Positions 34,179 through 43,844 of a DNA stretch of 64,000 nucleotides are shown piece after piece (position 1 is the stretch's first letter; every line of letters starts with the position of its first letter). A program made the position numbers and the translations under genes. The stretch is from UBA6107 sp964459385 (GTDB lineage Bacteria > Chloroflexota > Anaerolineae > Anaerolineales > Anaerolineaceae): assembly GCA_964459385.1 (NCBI GenBank), contig CAYWLG010000009.1, forward strand, positions 1-64,000, given 5' to 3'. The notes under the pieces were generated by a model, which worked only from the letters and a program-made list of their open reading frames with translations, had not been told where the DNA came from and did no database searches.

Positions 34179-37100
34179 ATGAATCTTCCTGATGCAAATT
34201 CAACGCAGGTTAATTCAAAAAAATTCAAATTACCCTCCTGGCCCTGGGTCTTCCACCTTTTGCTGGTGGGCGTTTTACTTATCGGTGCCTATCTGCGTTT
34301 TGTCGGGGTGAATTGGGATGACGTCTATCATCTGCACCCTGATGAGCGCTTCCTCACTATGGTCGAGTCGGGAATTCAGCCGGTTCATAGCCTGGGGGAA
34401 TATTTTGATACTTCCACCTCTTCGCTGAACCCCAATAATCGCGGTTATGGTTTTTACGTTTACGGCACACTGCCGCTCATTATGGTGCGTTACATCGGCG
34501 AGTGGGTCGGCAAGACAGGGTATGGCGAAATCCACCTGGTCGGTCGTGTGGTGTCAGGGCTGCTCGATTTGGGCACGATTCTTTTGGTTTACCTCATCTC
34601 ACGACGTTTATATAAGAACAACCGCCTGGGATTGGTGGCTTCACTGCTGCTGGCGCTCTCTGTTGTTCCCATACAGCTTTCGCATTTTTTCACCGTTGAT
34701 ACGTTTACCACCTTCTTTACATATCTAGCCATCTATTTTGCTGTCTGCATCATCAGCCCAAGAATCGAACCGACCTATGAGGGTGAGGTGCCGCCTACCG
34801 AAGGGATCTATTGGCTTAAGACCGCCTGGGGATCCTTCTGGCTATATGGCCTGTTTGGCATTGCTTTTGGCATGGCTTTGTCAAGCAAGGTGAGCATTTG
34901 GCCGGCAATGCTGCTGCTGCCGTTGGCGGCGTTCATTCATTACAGACGCCTGCCGCAGGAACGCAGGGAATATGAAATTCCCATTTTGCTGCGCAATCTG
35001 GTGTTGGCGGGCATCCTGGCCTTCTTGTCGTTCAGAACCTTTCAGCCCTATGCATTTACAGGGCCAAGTTTTTTCAATTTCAAAATCAACCCGCAGTGGA
35101 TCAGCAGCCTGAAAGAACTTTCAAATATCAGCGCGGGCAATGTGGACGTACCCTATGCTCTACAGTGGGCGCGTCGCCCGATCACGTTCGTCTTTGAGAA
35201 CTACTTCAAGTGGGGCGTTGGCCCGGTCTATGCTTTATTAAGTATTGCTGCCATGATCTGGATGGCCTGGCGCATGATCAAGCTGAAGGATAACTGGCAG
35301 AAGCACATCGTCCTTTGGGTGTGGGTCATGATCATGTTTCTTTCTCAGACCTTCTCATTTTCGCGCAACATGCGCTATTTGCAACCTATCTACCCGGCTG
35401 TGGCCATCATCTCTTCTTGGGCAATCTTCAAACTTTGGGAAGAAGGCCAGAATGAAGCGCGCAAGATCGCACGCATCAGCTTTAACTGGCGCCGGGCACT
35501 GGCGATTTTTACCGCCGTTGTTGTGCTGGGCACAACCGGTGCCTATGCTTTTGCTTTCTCGAATATTTATACCCGCCCGGTTACGCGTGTTGCTGCCAGC
35601 GAGTGGTTCCTCAAGAATATCCCTGGCGCCATCAATGTTAAATTGGACACTGGTTCTGAAATCGTGAACCAGCCGATTGCCTATCAAAACAGTGTGCAGA
35701 TCAGTGCCTCGGTCCCCTATACCTATGTCTTTACGCCGGTCACGAGCGGTTACCTCACTCAAGTGAGCCTCGACCATGTTTTGTACATTCAACCGGTTGA
35801 TCCATCTCAATCATTTGAAAATCTCACCCTGGTCGCCTCTATTTACGAAAAAGAGACTGATCAGAATATGTTTGTGGGCTCCGGCTTTATCCAATCTCCA
35901 TTTAGAGGGCAAAGCGACTCCTCCGGGGATGCCACCCTGGTCACACTGAGCGAACCTATTTTATTGGATGCTTCCAAAACTTACGAAGTGGTTTTTGAAG
36001 TAGCCGAAGAGGGCGGCATCTTGCAGTTGATGGGGGATGTTTCTCTCAGCTTCTCAAACGGCAACTCCACCGTTTCACAAATGCTGCCACAGCCTGAATA
36101 TGCTCTGAAACCCGGCAGCCCCTATCAGGTGGCTTTCACCGCCGTAGAAAGCGGGCAGGTGGAGGGCGTGACTCTAAACCGGGCAGTTGATCTTTTAAAG
36201 AACGATCAGCCCAAGACGCTCAAGGTGACCCTGTTCGATCAGTCGCTTCCCGACACCCCCGTTGTGAGCGGCACGTTGCGTGATACCTTTGCTGCCACGA
36301 CCGATATTCGTGGGGACACCAAAACGATCCCCTTTGACTCACCTGTTGGTCTGGTCAAAGATCATACTTACCGGCTGCAATTTGAAGTGGCCGAACAGCC
36401 TGATCAGAGCGAGTTCGCGCTCGCGTTCTACAATAACATGCTGGCAATCGAATCTTCCTGGGACGATGCTTTGCCGCTCAGCATGTATGGCTACAACATT
36501 TGGGATAATTCCAACGGGCTTTATGGGAACAAGGACAATCTGGAAGTGTACTGGAAAGACGATTCAGCCAAGCTGGAACGTTTTACCACCATGTTAAATG
36601 AAACGGATACGATTGTCATTTCTTCGAACCGCCAATGGGCCACCACCACCCGTATTCCCGAACGCTATCCACTTACCATTACTTATTACCGCGCTCTTCT
36701 CGGTTGCCCGGCCGATAAAGATCTGCTCTGGTGTTACCGGGTGGCGCAGCCAGGCATGTTTAGCAGCGACCTGGGTTTTGAGTTGACCCAGGTGTTTGAA
36801 TCTGATCCCAATCTGGGCAATCTTAAGATCAACGATCAATCTGCCGAAGAGTCGTTCACCGTCTATGATCACCCCAAGGTGTTCATCTTCCAGAAGTCTG
36901 CCAGTTATGACCCCGCCAAAGTAAGTGCCTTGTTAAGCGCGGTGGATTTGAGCAATGTTGTGGTTGCCTCCCCTGCGCAAGAAACGAAGTTCAGCGGCAA
37001 TTTGCAGCTCACCGAGGCACAAAAGCAGGTACAGCAAAGTGGTGGCACCTGGTCTGAGATATTCAATCCCTTTACTCTGGTCAACCAAAATCAGTGGGTG

Positions 37101-39521
37101 GCGGCCATCACCTGGTATCTGCTGATCTTGCTGCTGGGCCTGATCGTTTATCCCTTCGTGCGCTGGGCTTTGCGCGCCTTGCCCGACCACGGCTATCCAT
37201 TTAGCCGGTTGGTGGGTATGCTTTTGCTGGCATTGCTTACCTGGCTGGCCAGTTCCAGCGGTGCTCATTTCACCCGCACTACCATCGCGGTCATTCTCGG
37301 ATTGCTGATCCTTCTTAACGGCGTATTGGCCTACTGGCAGCGTGAAGAATTGGCGGCCGAATGGCGCACCAAGAAGAAATATTTCCTGACCGTTGAAGTG
37401 GTTTTCCTGCTCTTCTTCCTGCTTGATCTCGGTATCCGTTTGGGTAACCCCGATCTCTGGCATCCCTGGAAGGGCGGCGAAAAGCCGATGGACCTTTCGT
37501 ACTTCACGGCTGTTTTGAAGAGCACCACCTTCCCGCCTTTTGACCCCTGGTATGCGGGTGGGTATATCAACTATTACTATTACGGCTTTGTGGTCGTGGG
37601 TGTGCCGGTCAAGTTCCTCGGCATTGTACCTGAAGTGGCCTACAACCTGATCTTGCCGACCCTCTTCGCCCTGACGGCCATCGGCGCTTTCAGCATCGTC
37701 TGGAACATGCTGCGCGGCTTCTCCAACGAACCCGTGGATGATGTTCGTGCTGCCAATCGCCGTGCGCTGACGGGCGGGCTGATGGCATCGCTGTCTGTGC
37801 TCATTATGGGCAATCTGGGCACGCTGCGCATGCTCTGGCAGGGCTTACAACGTTTGGCGGCTCCCGGCGGTGCGATTGATGATGTATCGGTTTTCCAACG
37901 CTGGGCCTGGTTCTTCAATGGCCTGGGACAGTATTTCCAGGGCGCCAAGCTGCCCTATGGTACCGGCGACTGGTATTGGATCCCTTCTCGTGCCCTGCCC
38001 GGCGACGTGATCACTGAGTTCCCGTTCTTTACCTTCACCTATGCCGACCTGCACGCTCACATGATCGCTTTGCCGATCACCCTGCTGGCAATTGGCTGGG
38101 CATTGGCGATCTTGCTGGGACGCTGGCAGTGGGGCCAGGATCGCAAAGAGAAGTGGATTCGCTTCACCACCTGCTTTGTGCTGGGGGGCGTGGTGATCGG
38201 TGCTCTACGTCCGACGAACACGTGGGATCTGCCCACTTATCTGGCCTTGGCGGGGGTGGTCATCCTTTACACAGTTATGCGCTATGCCGAAATTCCCGAC
38301 CGCTTCCTGCCTAAGTTAGATGACTGGTTACGGCGCTTGATCTATGCTGTGGCAGCCGTGGCTTTGTTGGGTGCTTTGCTCTATCTCTTCTACCTGCCCT
38401 TTACCAAATGGTATGGGCAAGCCTACGGCAGCATCGAAAAATGGACGGGGGATACCTCGCCTATCGCTTCGTATCTGACGCATTGGGGCATCTTCTTCTT
38501 CGTGATCGCTTCCTGGTTCGTGTGGGAAACGCGCGATTGGATGGCCACCACGCCCGTCTCGGCCTTGAAGCATCTGAAAAAGTATGCCATTTATTTGGAA
38601 ATATTGGCCGTGTTGTTGCTGGTGGTACTTTTCCTGTTTGCAGCCCTGGGAATTCACATCGTATGGGTGGCGCTGCCGCTGGCGTTGTGGGCATTGCTTT
38701 TGCTGATGCGTCCCAATCAGCCTGATGTGAAACGCTTTGTCTTGTTCATGATCGGCACGGCGCTCTTCTTGACCCTCTTTGTAGAATTGTTCAATTTGAA
38801 GGGCGATATTGGCCGCATGAACACGGTCTTTAAGTTCTATTACCAGGCCTGGACCATGCTGGCTCTCAGTTCGGCCGTGTCACTGGTCTGGCTGGCACCG
38901 GCTGTGGTCAGCGAATGGAGCGACCGCACCAGTATCACCTGGCAGGTGGTATTGGCCTTTCTGGTCTTTGGCGGCCTGCTGTTCCCCATTACCGCGGCAC
39001 AGGACAAGATCGATGACCGCATGAACACGGCTGCGCCTCACTCTTTGGACGGCATGGCCTATATGATCGGCAGTACCTATGGCGATCAGGACACCCTCTT
39101 TGATCTGACGCAGGATTATGACGGCATCAAGTGGCTGCAGGCCAACGTGCAGGGTTCTCCGGTCATTGTGGAGGGCAATACGGTGGAATACCGTTGGGGC
39201 AACCGTTACACGATCTATACCGGCTTGCCGGGTGTGTTGGGCTGGAACTGGCATCAGCGCCAACAGCGTGGTTTCCTCAATATCGACAGCATCAATGCCC
39301 GTCTGGTGGAGATCCCCGATTTTTACAAGACGACCAACGTGCTTGACGCCGTTGACTTCCTGAAGAAGTACGATGTCAAATACATCATCGTCGGGCAGTT
39401 GGAACGTGCTTATTATCCGGGAGATGGGCTTTTGAAATTCGAAACTTTCAACAATGTTTATTGGAAAGAAGTCTTCCGTGAAAAAGACACGGTGATCTAT
39501 GAAGTTATTCAGCAACAATAG
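34179..39521 (+). CDS. Giant membrane protein: GT39-like domain, tandem beta ectodomain, DUF2298/YYY domain
   Basis: A 1780-residue fusion. Part 1 (about 20-485) is a GT-C (PMT/GT39-like) membrane domain with the acidic loop VNWDDVYHLHPDERFL after the first segment, where such enzymes keep their catalytic Asp. Part 2 (about 488-965) is extracytoplasmic and beta-rich; residues about 510-640 and 645-770 look like two copies of one sandwich domain. Part 3 (about 970-1780) is a DUF2298/YYY domain with FDPWYAGGYINYYYYG, EFPFFTFTYADLHAHM and RMNTVFKFYYQAW, ending in an exposed region with TGLPGVLGWNWH. The ATG at 34179 follows AAAGAAGG; a GTG at 34152 is an alternative. Probable membrane glycosyltransferase; donor and acceptor are unknown. 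Confidence 0.87.
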   Translation: MNLPDANSTQVNSKKFKLPSWPWVFHLLLVGVLLIGAYLRFVGVNWDDVYHLHPDERFLTMVESGIQPVHSLGEYFDTSTSSLNPNNRGYGFYVYGTLPLIMVRYIGEWVGKTGYGEIHLVGRVVSGLLDLGTILLVYLISRRLYKNNRLGLVASLLLALSVVPIQLSHFFTVDTFTTFFTYLAIYFAVCIISPRIEPTYEGEVPPTEGIYWLKTAWGSFWLYGLFGIAFGMALSSKVSIWPAMLLLPLAAFIHYRRLPQERREYEIPILLRNLVLAGILAFLSFRTFQPYAFTGPSFFNFKINPQWISSLKELSNISAGNVDVPYALQWARRPITFVFENYFKWGVGPVYALLSIAAMIWMAWRMIKLKDNWQKHIVLWVWVMIMFLSQTFSFSRNMRYLQPIYPAVAIISSWAIFKLWEEGQNEARKIARISFNWRRALAIFTAVVVLGTTGAYAFAFSNIYTRPVTRVAASEWFLKNIPGAINVKLDTGSEIVNQPIAYQNSVQISASVPYTYVFTPVTSGYLTQVSLDHVLYIQPVDPSQSFENLTLVASIYEKETDQNMFVGSGFIQSPFRGQSDSSGDATLVTLSEPILLDASKTYEVVFEVAEEGGILQLMGDVSLSFSNGNSTVSQMLPQPEYALKPGSPYQVAFTAVESGQVEGVTLNRAVDLLKNDQPKTLKVTLFDQSLPDTPVVSGTLRDTFAATTDIRGDTKTIPFDSPVGLVKDHTYRLQFEVAEQPDQSEFALAFYNNMLAIESSWDDALPLSMYGYNIWDNSNGLYGNKDNLEVYWKDDSAKLERFTTMLNETDTIVISSNRQWATTTRIPERYPLTITYYRALLGCPADKDLLWCYRVAQPGMFSSDLGFELTQVFESDPNLGNLKINDQSAEESFTVYDHPKVFIFQKSASYDPAKVSALLSAVDLSNVVVASPAQETKFSGNLQLTEAQKQVQQSGGTWSEIFNPFTLVNQNQWVAAITWYLLILLLGLIVYPFVRWALRALPDHGYPFSRLVGMLLLALLTWLASSSGAHFTRTTIAVILGLLILLNGVLAYWQREELAAEWRTKKKYFLTVEVVFLLFFLLDLGIRLGNPDLWHPWKGGEKPMDLSYFTAVLKSTTFPPFDPWYAGGYINYYYYGFVVVGVPVKFLGIVPEVAYNLILPTLFALTAIGAFSIVWNMLRGFSNEPVDDVRAANRRALTGGLMASLSVLIMGNLGTLRMLWQGLQRLAAPGGAIDDVSVFQRWAWFFNGLGQYFQGAKLPYGTGDWYWIPSRALPGDVITEFPFFTFTYADLHAHMIALPITLLAIGWALAILLGRWQWGQDRKEKWIRFTTCFVLGGVVIGALRPTNTWDLPTYLALAGVVILYTVMRYAEIPDRFLPKLDDWLRRLIYAVAAVALLGALLYLFYLPFTKWYGQAYGSIEKWTGDTSPIASYLTHWGIFFFVIASWFVWETRDWMATTPVSALKHLKKYAIYLEILAVLLLVVLFLFAALGIHIVWVALPLALWALLLLMRPNQPDVKRFVLFMIGTALFLTLFVELFNLKGDIGRMNTVFKFYYQAWTMLALSSAVSLVWLAPAVVSEWSDRTSITWQVVLAFLVFGGLLFPITAAQDKIDDRMNTAAPHSLDGMAYMIGSTYGDQDTLFDLTQDYDGIKWLQANVQGSPVIVEGNTVEYRWGNRYTIYTGLPGVLGWNWHQRQQRGFLNIDSINARLVEIPDFYKTTNVLDAVDFLKKYDVKYIIVGQLERAYYPGDGLLKFETFNNVYWKEVFREKDTVIYEVIQQQ

Positions 39522-39530
39522 GGGAACAAA

Positions 39531-42122
39531 GTGAGCGATATCTTAAGCTTTATTCTCTGGTATGTGACCATATCGGCGCTGGGTTGGATCGCGTTTCCGA
39601 TCGCTTTTCGTTTCTTTCCAAAGCTGGCCAGCAAAGGATACGCAGTCGCCAAACCCTTGGGTCTGTTGATCTGGGGCTATGGTTTTTGGCTGCTGTGCAC
39701 TTTGGGCGTGCTGCAAAACAACCTGGGTGGCCAATTGGTCGCGCTGGCGATTTTGATCGCCTTGAGTGGGCTGGCACTTTCAAAAGGCAAGGGGGCCGAA
39801 CTAAAGGAATGGGTCAAAGCAAATTGGAAGAGCGTTGTCACCATTGAGGCAGTTTTCCTAGTCTTCTTCGCGCTTTGGGCAGTGGTGCGCGCGGCAAACC
39901 CGGATATCGTCGCCACCGAAAAGCCGATGGAACTTGCCTTCATCAATTCCATTTTGCGTTCACCGACTTTCCCACCGCAGGACCCCTGGCTTTCAGGGTA
40001 TGCCATTTCTTACTACTACTTTGGCTATATTTTGATCGCCATGCTCATTCGCATCACCGGAGTGGTTTCAGGGGTGGGTTACAACCTGACCGCTGCCTTA
40101 TGGTTTGCGATGACGACGATTGCCGCCTTTGGCATGGTCTTCGATCTGATCGCCTTTTGGAAGCGTGGCCGTGAAGGAAAAGAAAGCACCATTTACAGTG
40201 AAGTTGCCAAAGCCACGGCTCGCTTTAGCGGCCTGCTGGGGTCGATCTTTGTGCTCATTGTCAGCAATTTGGAAGGGCTGCTCGAAATTCTCAGCGGCGC
40301 CGGCCTCTTTTGGACCAAGGGTGCAGATGGCTTATACACCTCCAAATTTTGGTCCTGGCTGGCGATTCAAGACATCAACGTTCATGAAGAAAAGGCGCTC
40401 ACCGATTATTTGGGCCGTTTCTGGGCCTGGTGGCGCGGTTCGCGGGTGCTGCAAGACTTCAGGGTCAGCGGCGCCAGCGTGGAAATCATTGATGAGTTTC
40501 CCTTTTTCTCTTACCTGCTTTCTGACCTTCACCCGCACGTGTTGGCCATGCCGTTTGACCTGCTGGCCATGGCGATTGCCCTTAACCTTTTCATCGCCGG
40601 CAGCGAGGCCTTGCTCAATTGGTCACCTCTTGACTGGCTGAAGCGCTGGGAATTCTTGCTGACCGCCCTAATTCTGGGCAGCATGGCTTTTCTCAACACC
40701 TGGGATTTCCCGATCTACGTGGGCCTTTTCTGTCTGGTTTTGCTCTACATTCGCATCCGACAGGCTGGCTGGAGCGCAAAACGTATTGGGGAGTTCTTGG
40801 TTTCTGGCCTTCTCTACGGCGTCACTGGGGTGGTCTTGTTCTTGCCCTTCTTCGTGGCCTTTAAATCACAGGCGGGCGGCTTTTTGCCCAGCCTGGAATT
40901 CGTCACCCGCGGTGCTCACTTTTGGGTGATGTTCGCTCCGCTCTTGATCCCGATCTTTGCCTGGTTGATCTATCTCTGGCGCCAGGAACCTGAGCCGGGG
41001 CAGTTGCGTCGTGGCGGGGAGTTTGCTCTTTATCTGGTGGGTGGGCTGTGGGTGCTTTCGGCGCTGATCGGTTTGATCGGCTTCTCGGCTTTGCCACTGG
41101 GCAATCAATTGATTTACTCGGCCAACCCGTCACTGGCCTCTTTGGGCCAAAAGCTGATTGAGTTGGGTACCCTGTTTGGCTCTATCCATGATTCTACCAA
41201 TGGCTCAGAAGCACTGGCAGTTTCGCTGCAGCGCCGCGCAATGTGGGCCGGTACCTGGGTGACCCTGCTCGTGCTGTTGGGCCTGCTCTGGGCACAGTTG
41301 AGCAAAGGGGTTCAAAAAGCGACCGATCTCCCTGCACAGCAGCCAGAGGCTCCCATGACCGCTCATGGACCGTTGAATGTAAACCATTTTGTACTGATCC
41401 TGATTTTGATCGGGGCGGGGCTGACCCTCTTCCCGGAATTCTTCTATCTGCGCGATATGTTCGGCAGTCGTATGAACACCATTTTCAAGTTCTACTTCCA
41501 GGCCTGGATATTTTGGGGCATTGCGGCTGCTACGGTGACCGTGATCTTGTGGAGCGAACTCCGTGATTGGAAGCGTTCCCTTTTCGGCTTTGTCTGGCTG
41601 CTGGTCTTTGCCGGTGCTCTGTGTTACCCGGCCATTATGTTGGTGAACAAAACAGACAATTTCAAACCCGCTCAATGGACTCTGGACGGAAATGCTTATA
41701 TTGGCTCGGGTAACCCCGATGAAGCGCTCGCCGAAGATTGGCTGCTGAATGCACCGATGGGCGTGCTGGTTGAAGCAGTGGGAGGAAGTTACCAGGGGGA
41801 GTACGCGCGCATTTCCACCCACACCGGCCTGCCGACGGTTTTGGGCTGGCCCGGGCACGAACAACAGTGGCGTGGCGGTTACGATGAAGTGGGCAGCCGT
41901 GAATCGGATATCAGAGCGCTTTACGAGACCAACAATTGGTTCGAGACCCTTTCGATCATCACGCGTTATCAGATTCGCTACATATATGTTGGCAGCAGCG
42001 AGAGGATTAAATATGAAAAGCTGTCTACCGAAAAATTTGCCAACAATTTGCCAGTGGCTTACAGCAACAATTCTGTTACGATCTACGAAGTCCCCATGTC
42101 GCTTTTGGACGGGACTCCCTAG
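39531..42122 (+). CDS. DUF2298/YYY-domain membrane protein
   Basis: An 863-residue polytopic protein, essentially one DUF2298 (Chloroflexi-archaea YYY) domain. It is a paralogue of the C-terminal third of the upstream fusion: KPMELAFINSILRSPTFPP, GYAISYYYFGY, EFPFFSYLLSDLHPHV, LNTWDFPIYVGL, SRMNTIFKFYFQAW and THTGLPTVLGWPGHEQQWRG all have counterparts there at the same order and spacing. The family has no assigned activity that I know of. The GTG start is behind GGGGAA, ten bases after the fusion gene. The conserved DLHxH and YYYxG motifs are candidates for function. Confidence 0.88.
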   Translation: MSDILSFILWYVTISALGWIAFPIAFRFFPKLASKGYAVAKPLGLLIWGYGFWLLCTLGVLQNNLGGQLVALAILIALSGLALSKGKGAELKEWVKANWKSVVTIEAVFLVFFALWAVVRAANPDIVATEKPMELAFINSILRSPTFPPQDPWLSGYAISYYYFGYILIAMLIRITGVVSGVGYNLTAALWFAMTTIAAFGMVFDLIAFWKRGREGKESTIYSEVAKATARFSGLLGSIFVLIVSNLEGLLEILSGAGLFWTKGADGLYTSKFWSWLAIQDINVHEEKALTDYLGRFWAWWRGSRVLQDFRVSGASVEIIDEFPFFSYLLSDLHPHVLAMPFDLLAMAIALNLFIAGSEALLNWSPLDWLKRWEFLLTALILGSMAFLNTWDFPIYVGLFCLVLLYIRIRQAGWSAKRIGEFLVSGLLYGVTGVVLFLPFFVAFKSQAGGFLPSLEFVTRGAHFWVMFAPLLIPIFAWLIYLWRQEPEPGQLRRGGEFALYLVGGLWVLSALIGLIGFSALPLGNQLIYSANPSLASLGQKLIELGTLFGSIHDSTNGSEALAVSLQRRAMWAGTWVTLLVLLGLLWAQLSKGVQKATDLPAQQPEAPMTAHGPLNVNHFVLILILIGAGLTLFPEFFYLRDMFGSRMNTIFKFYFQAWIFWGIAAATVTVILWSELRDWKRSLFGFVWLLVFAGALCYPAIMLVNKTDNFKPAQWTLDGNAYIGSGNPDEALAEDWLLNAPMGVLVEAVGGSYQGEYARISTHTGLPTVLGWPGHEQQWRGGYDEVGSRESDIRALYETNNWFETLSIITRYQIRYIYVGSSERIKYEKLSTEKFANNLPVAYSNNSVTIYEVPMSLLDGTP

Positions 42123-42134
42123 CATGGAGTAAAG

Positions 42135-43823
42135 ATGGAAAACCGGGAACAAAAATTTGATATTCTGTGGGTGGCCGCAGCTTTTGGGCTGGCGCTCTTC
42201 TTGCGTTTTATTTATCTGGGTAGTACGGCGCTGACAGATAGCGAAGCCGGGCTGGCTTTGCAAGCCTTGCAGTTGGCAAAAGGCAGCGCGGTGATGGTCA
42301 GTGGTCAGCCCGCTTATCTGGCCTTGACCACGGTTCTTTTTTATCTCTTCCCGGCGAGCGACTTTTGGGCGCGCTTCTGGCCGGCCGTATTTGGCTCGCT
42401 GCTGGTGTTGCTCCCATTTGCTTTTACCCCCTGGCTGGGACGTCGCCCTGCCCTTGTGCTGACTTTTTTGCTGGCCCTCGAACCCGGTCTGATCGCCATC
42501 AGCTGCACTGCAAGCGCAGAAATGATCGCTATTACCTGCACGGTAGCCACTTTCACATTCTGGCTGCGCAGAAGGTCGGTATTGGCGGGTGTGAGCGCGG
42601 GGCTGGCGCTCCTGGCGGGTGCGCCCTTCTGGTTGGGGACCCTCACTTTTGGTCTGGCATTTCTGCTTTATAAATTGCTCGCCAAAGAGAATGTCTTTGA
42701 TGTTACGGCATTTGATGAGAAGAAGCCATTTCTCACCGCCATACTCTCTGCCCTGGCTACGCTTGGCCTCATCGGCACCCTGTTTGGCACCACGCCGCTG
42801 CTGCTCAGCGGGTTGGGCAGTGGGGTGGCAGAATTTTTTGCAGGGTATACCGCAAAAACCGGGGTCTCTGTGACTGTGATGTTGCTGGGCTTGCTGCTCA
42901 CCCAGGTCTTGCTCGTCCCTCTGGCTATTTACGGTATCATCAGCGGCCCCGAATCTCATAACAAATTGGCCGTTCTGATGATCCTTTGGGCTGTCTTGCT
43001 TTTTGTGGTGATACTGGTGCAGCCTGCCCGTCAGGTGGTCAACTGGGCCTGGCTGGTCATCCCCTTTGCCGTGCTGGCCGTGCTTGGCCTTGAATCGATC
43101 TTTGCCTGGCTCGATCTTGGCCAGTGGAAGTTGAGTCTGGTGCAGGCAGGGGTGACGCTTGCTTTGATCGTTTACAGTTTTCTCGATCTGCTTGGGCTTG
43201 TCAATAATCCGGCTGCGGATTCGATCTTGCTGCGCAATCAGGTGTTGTCTGTGGTGTTACCGCTGGCAATGGTGCTGGTGGTCACCCTGCTCATTGGCTG
43301 GGGCTGGTCGTTTAGCGCAGCCCGTCAGGGGCTGGTGTTGGGCATTGGCTTGCTGTTGGCTTTTGTCACGCTGGGCAATGGGTGGAAGGCCGCCGGGCTG
43401 GGACCGCGCCCGGAAGCTGAGTTGTGGCGTACAGGCGCCACCCCGGTGGGTGAGCGTTTGTTGCTGAACTCAATTGAGGATATTTCTCTGTATAACACGG
43501 GCGAAAAGACGGGAATTGATGTAAAATTGGTCGCCTTGGATGACCCAGCTTTACAGTGGGCTCTGCATAATTTCGATGATCTTACGTCCGATTCAGCTTT
43601 GGCGAACACTGATACCACTTCCATCTTATTAAGCTCGCCGGGTGCTACGCTGAATGTGAATGATCTTTACCGCGGTCAGTCGGTAAAATGGAAATCTCAG
43701 ATCGATTTCTCTCAAATGGATGGTTTTGACTGGGTGAAGTGGTTTGCCACACGCCTGTCACCAATGAACGATGAAGCATTGCTCTTATGGGCTCGTACCG
43801 ATCTCTTTAAGGGTTCATCATAA
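42135..43823 (+). CDS. GT-C-type membrane glycosyltransferase (Agl23/GT39-like)
   Basis: A 562-residue protein with about twelve membrane segments and a short C-terminal exposed region (about 450-555). The first loop holds LTDSEAGLALQALQL, the place where GT39/GT83-type enzymes carry the catalytic acid, and the SGQPAYLALTTVLFYLF segment fits this fold. Proteins of this type are often encoded near YYY proteins in Chloroflexi and archaea. It starts 13 bases after the YYY gene, in the same operon. The exact family is uncertain. Confidence 0.78.
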   Translation: MENREQKFDILWVAAAFGLALFLRFIYLGSTALTDSEAGLALQALQLAKGSAVMVSGQPAYLALTTVLFYLFPASDFWARFWPAVFGSLLVLLPFAFTPWLGRRPALVLTFLLALEPGLIAISCTASAEMIAITCTVATFTFWLRRRSVLAGVSAGLALLAGAPFWLGTLTFGLAFLLYKLLAKENVFDVTAFDEKKPFLTAILSALATLGLIGTLFGTTPLLLSGLGSGVAEFFAGYTAKTGVSVTVMLLGLLLTQVLLVPLAIYGIISGPESHNKLAVLMILWAVLLFVVILVQPARQVVNWAWLVIPFAVLAVLGLESIFAWLDLGQWKLSLVQAGVTLALIVYSFLDLLGLVNNPAADSILLRNQVLSVVLPLAMVLVVTLLIGWGWSFSAARQGLVLGIGLLLAFVTLGNGWKAAGLGPRPEAELWRTGATPVGERLLLNSIEDISLYNTGEKTGIDVKLVALDDPALQWALHNFDDLTSDSALANTDTTSILLSSPGATLNVNDLYRGQSVKWKSQIDFSQMDGFDWVKWFATRLSPMNDEALLLWARTDLFKGSS

Positions 43824-43844
43824 AATTTATTGAAGGATTGCCTC

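Noticed and set aside
41205..42959. A 584-codon open frame on the minus strand across the YYY and GT-C genes
   Set aside because: It is antisense to two well-supported membrane protein genes, rich in Gln, Arg and Gly as expected from the complement of Leu/Ala codons, and has no recognisable motif.
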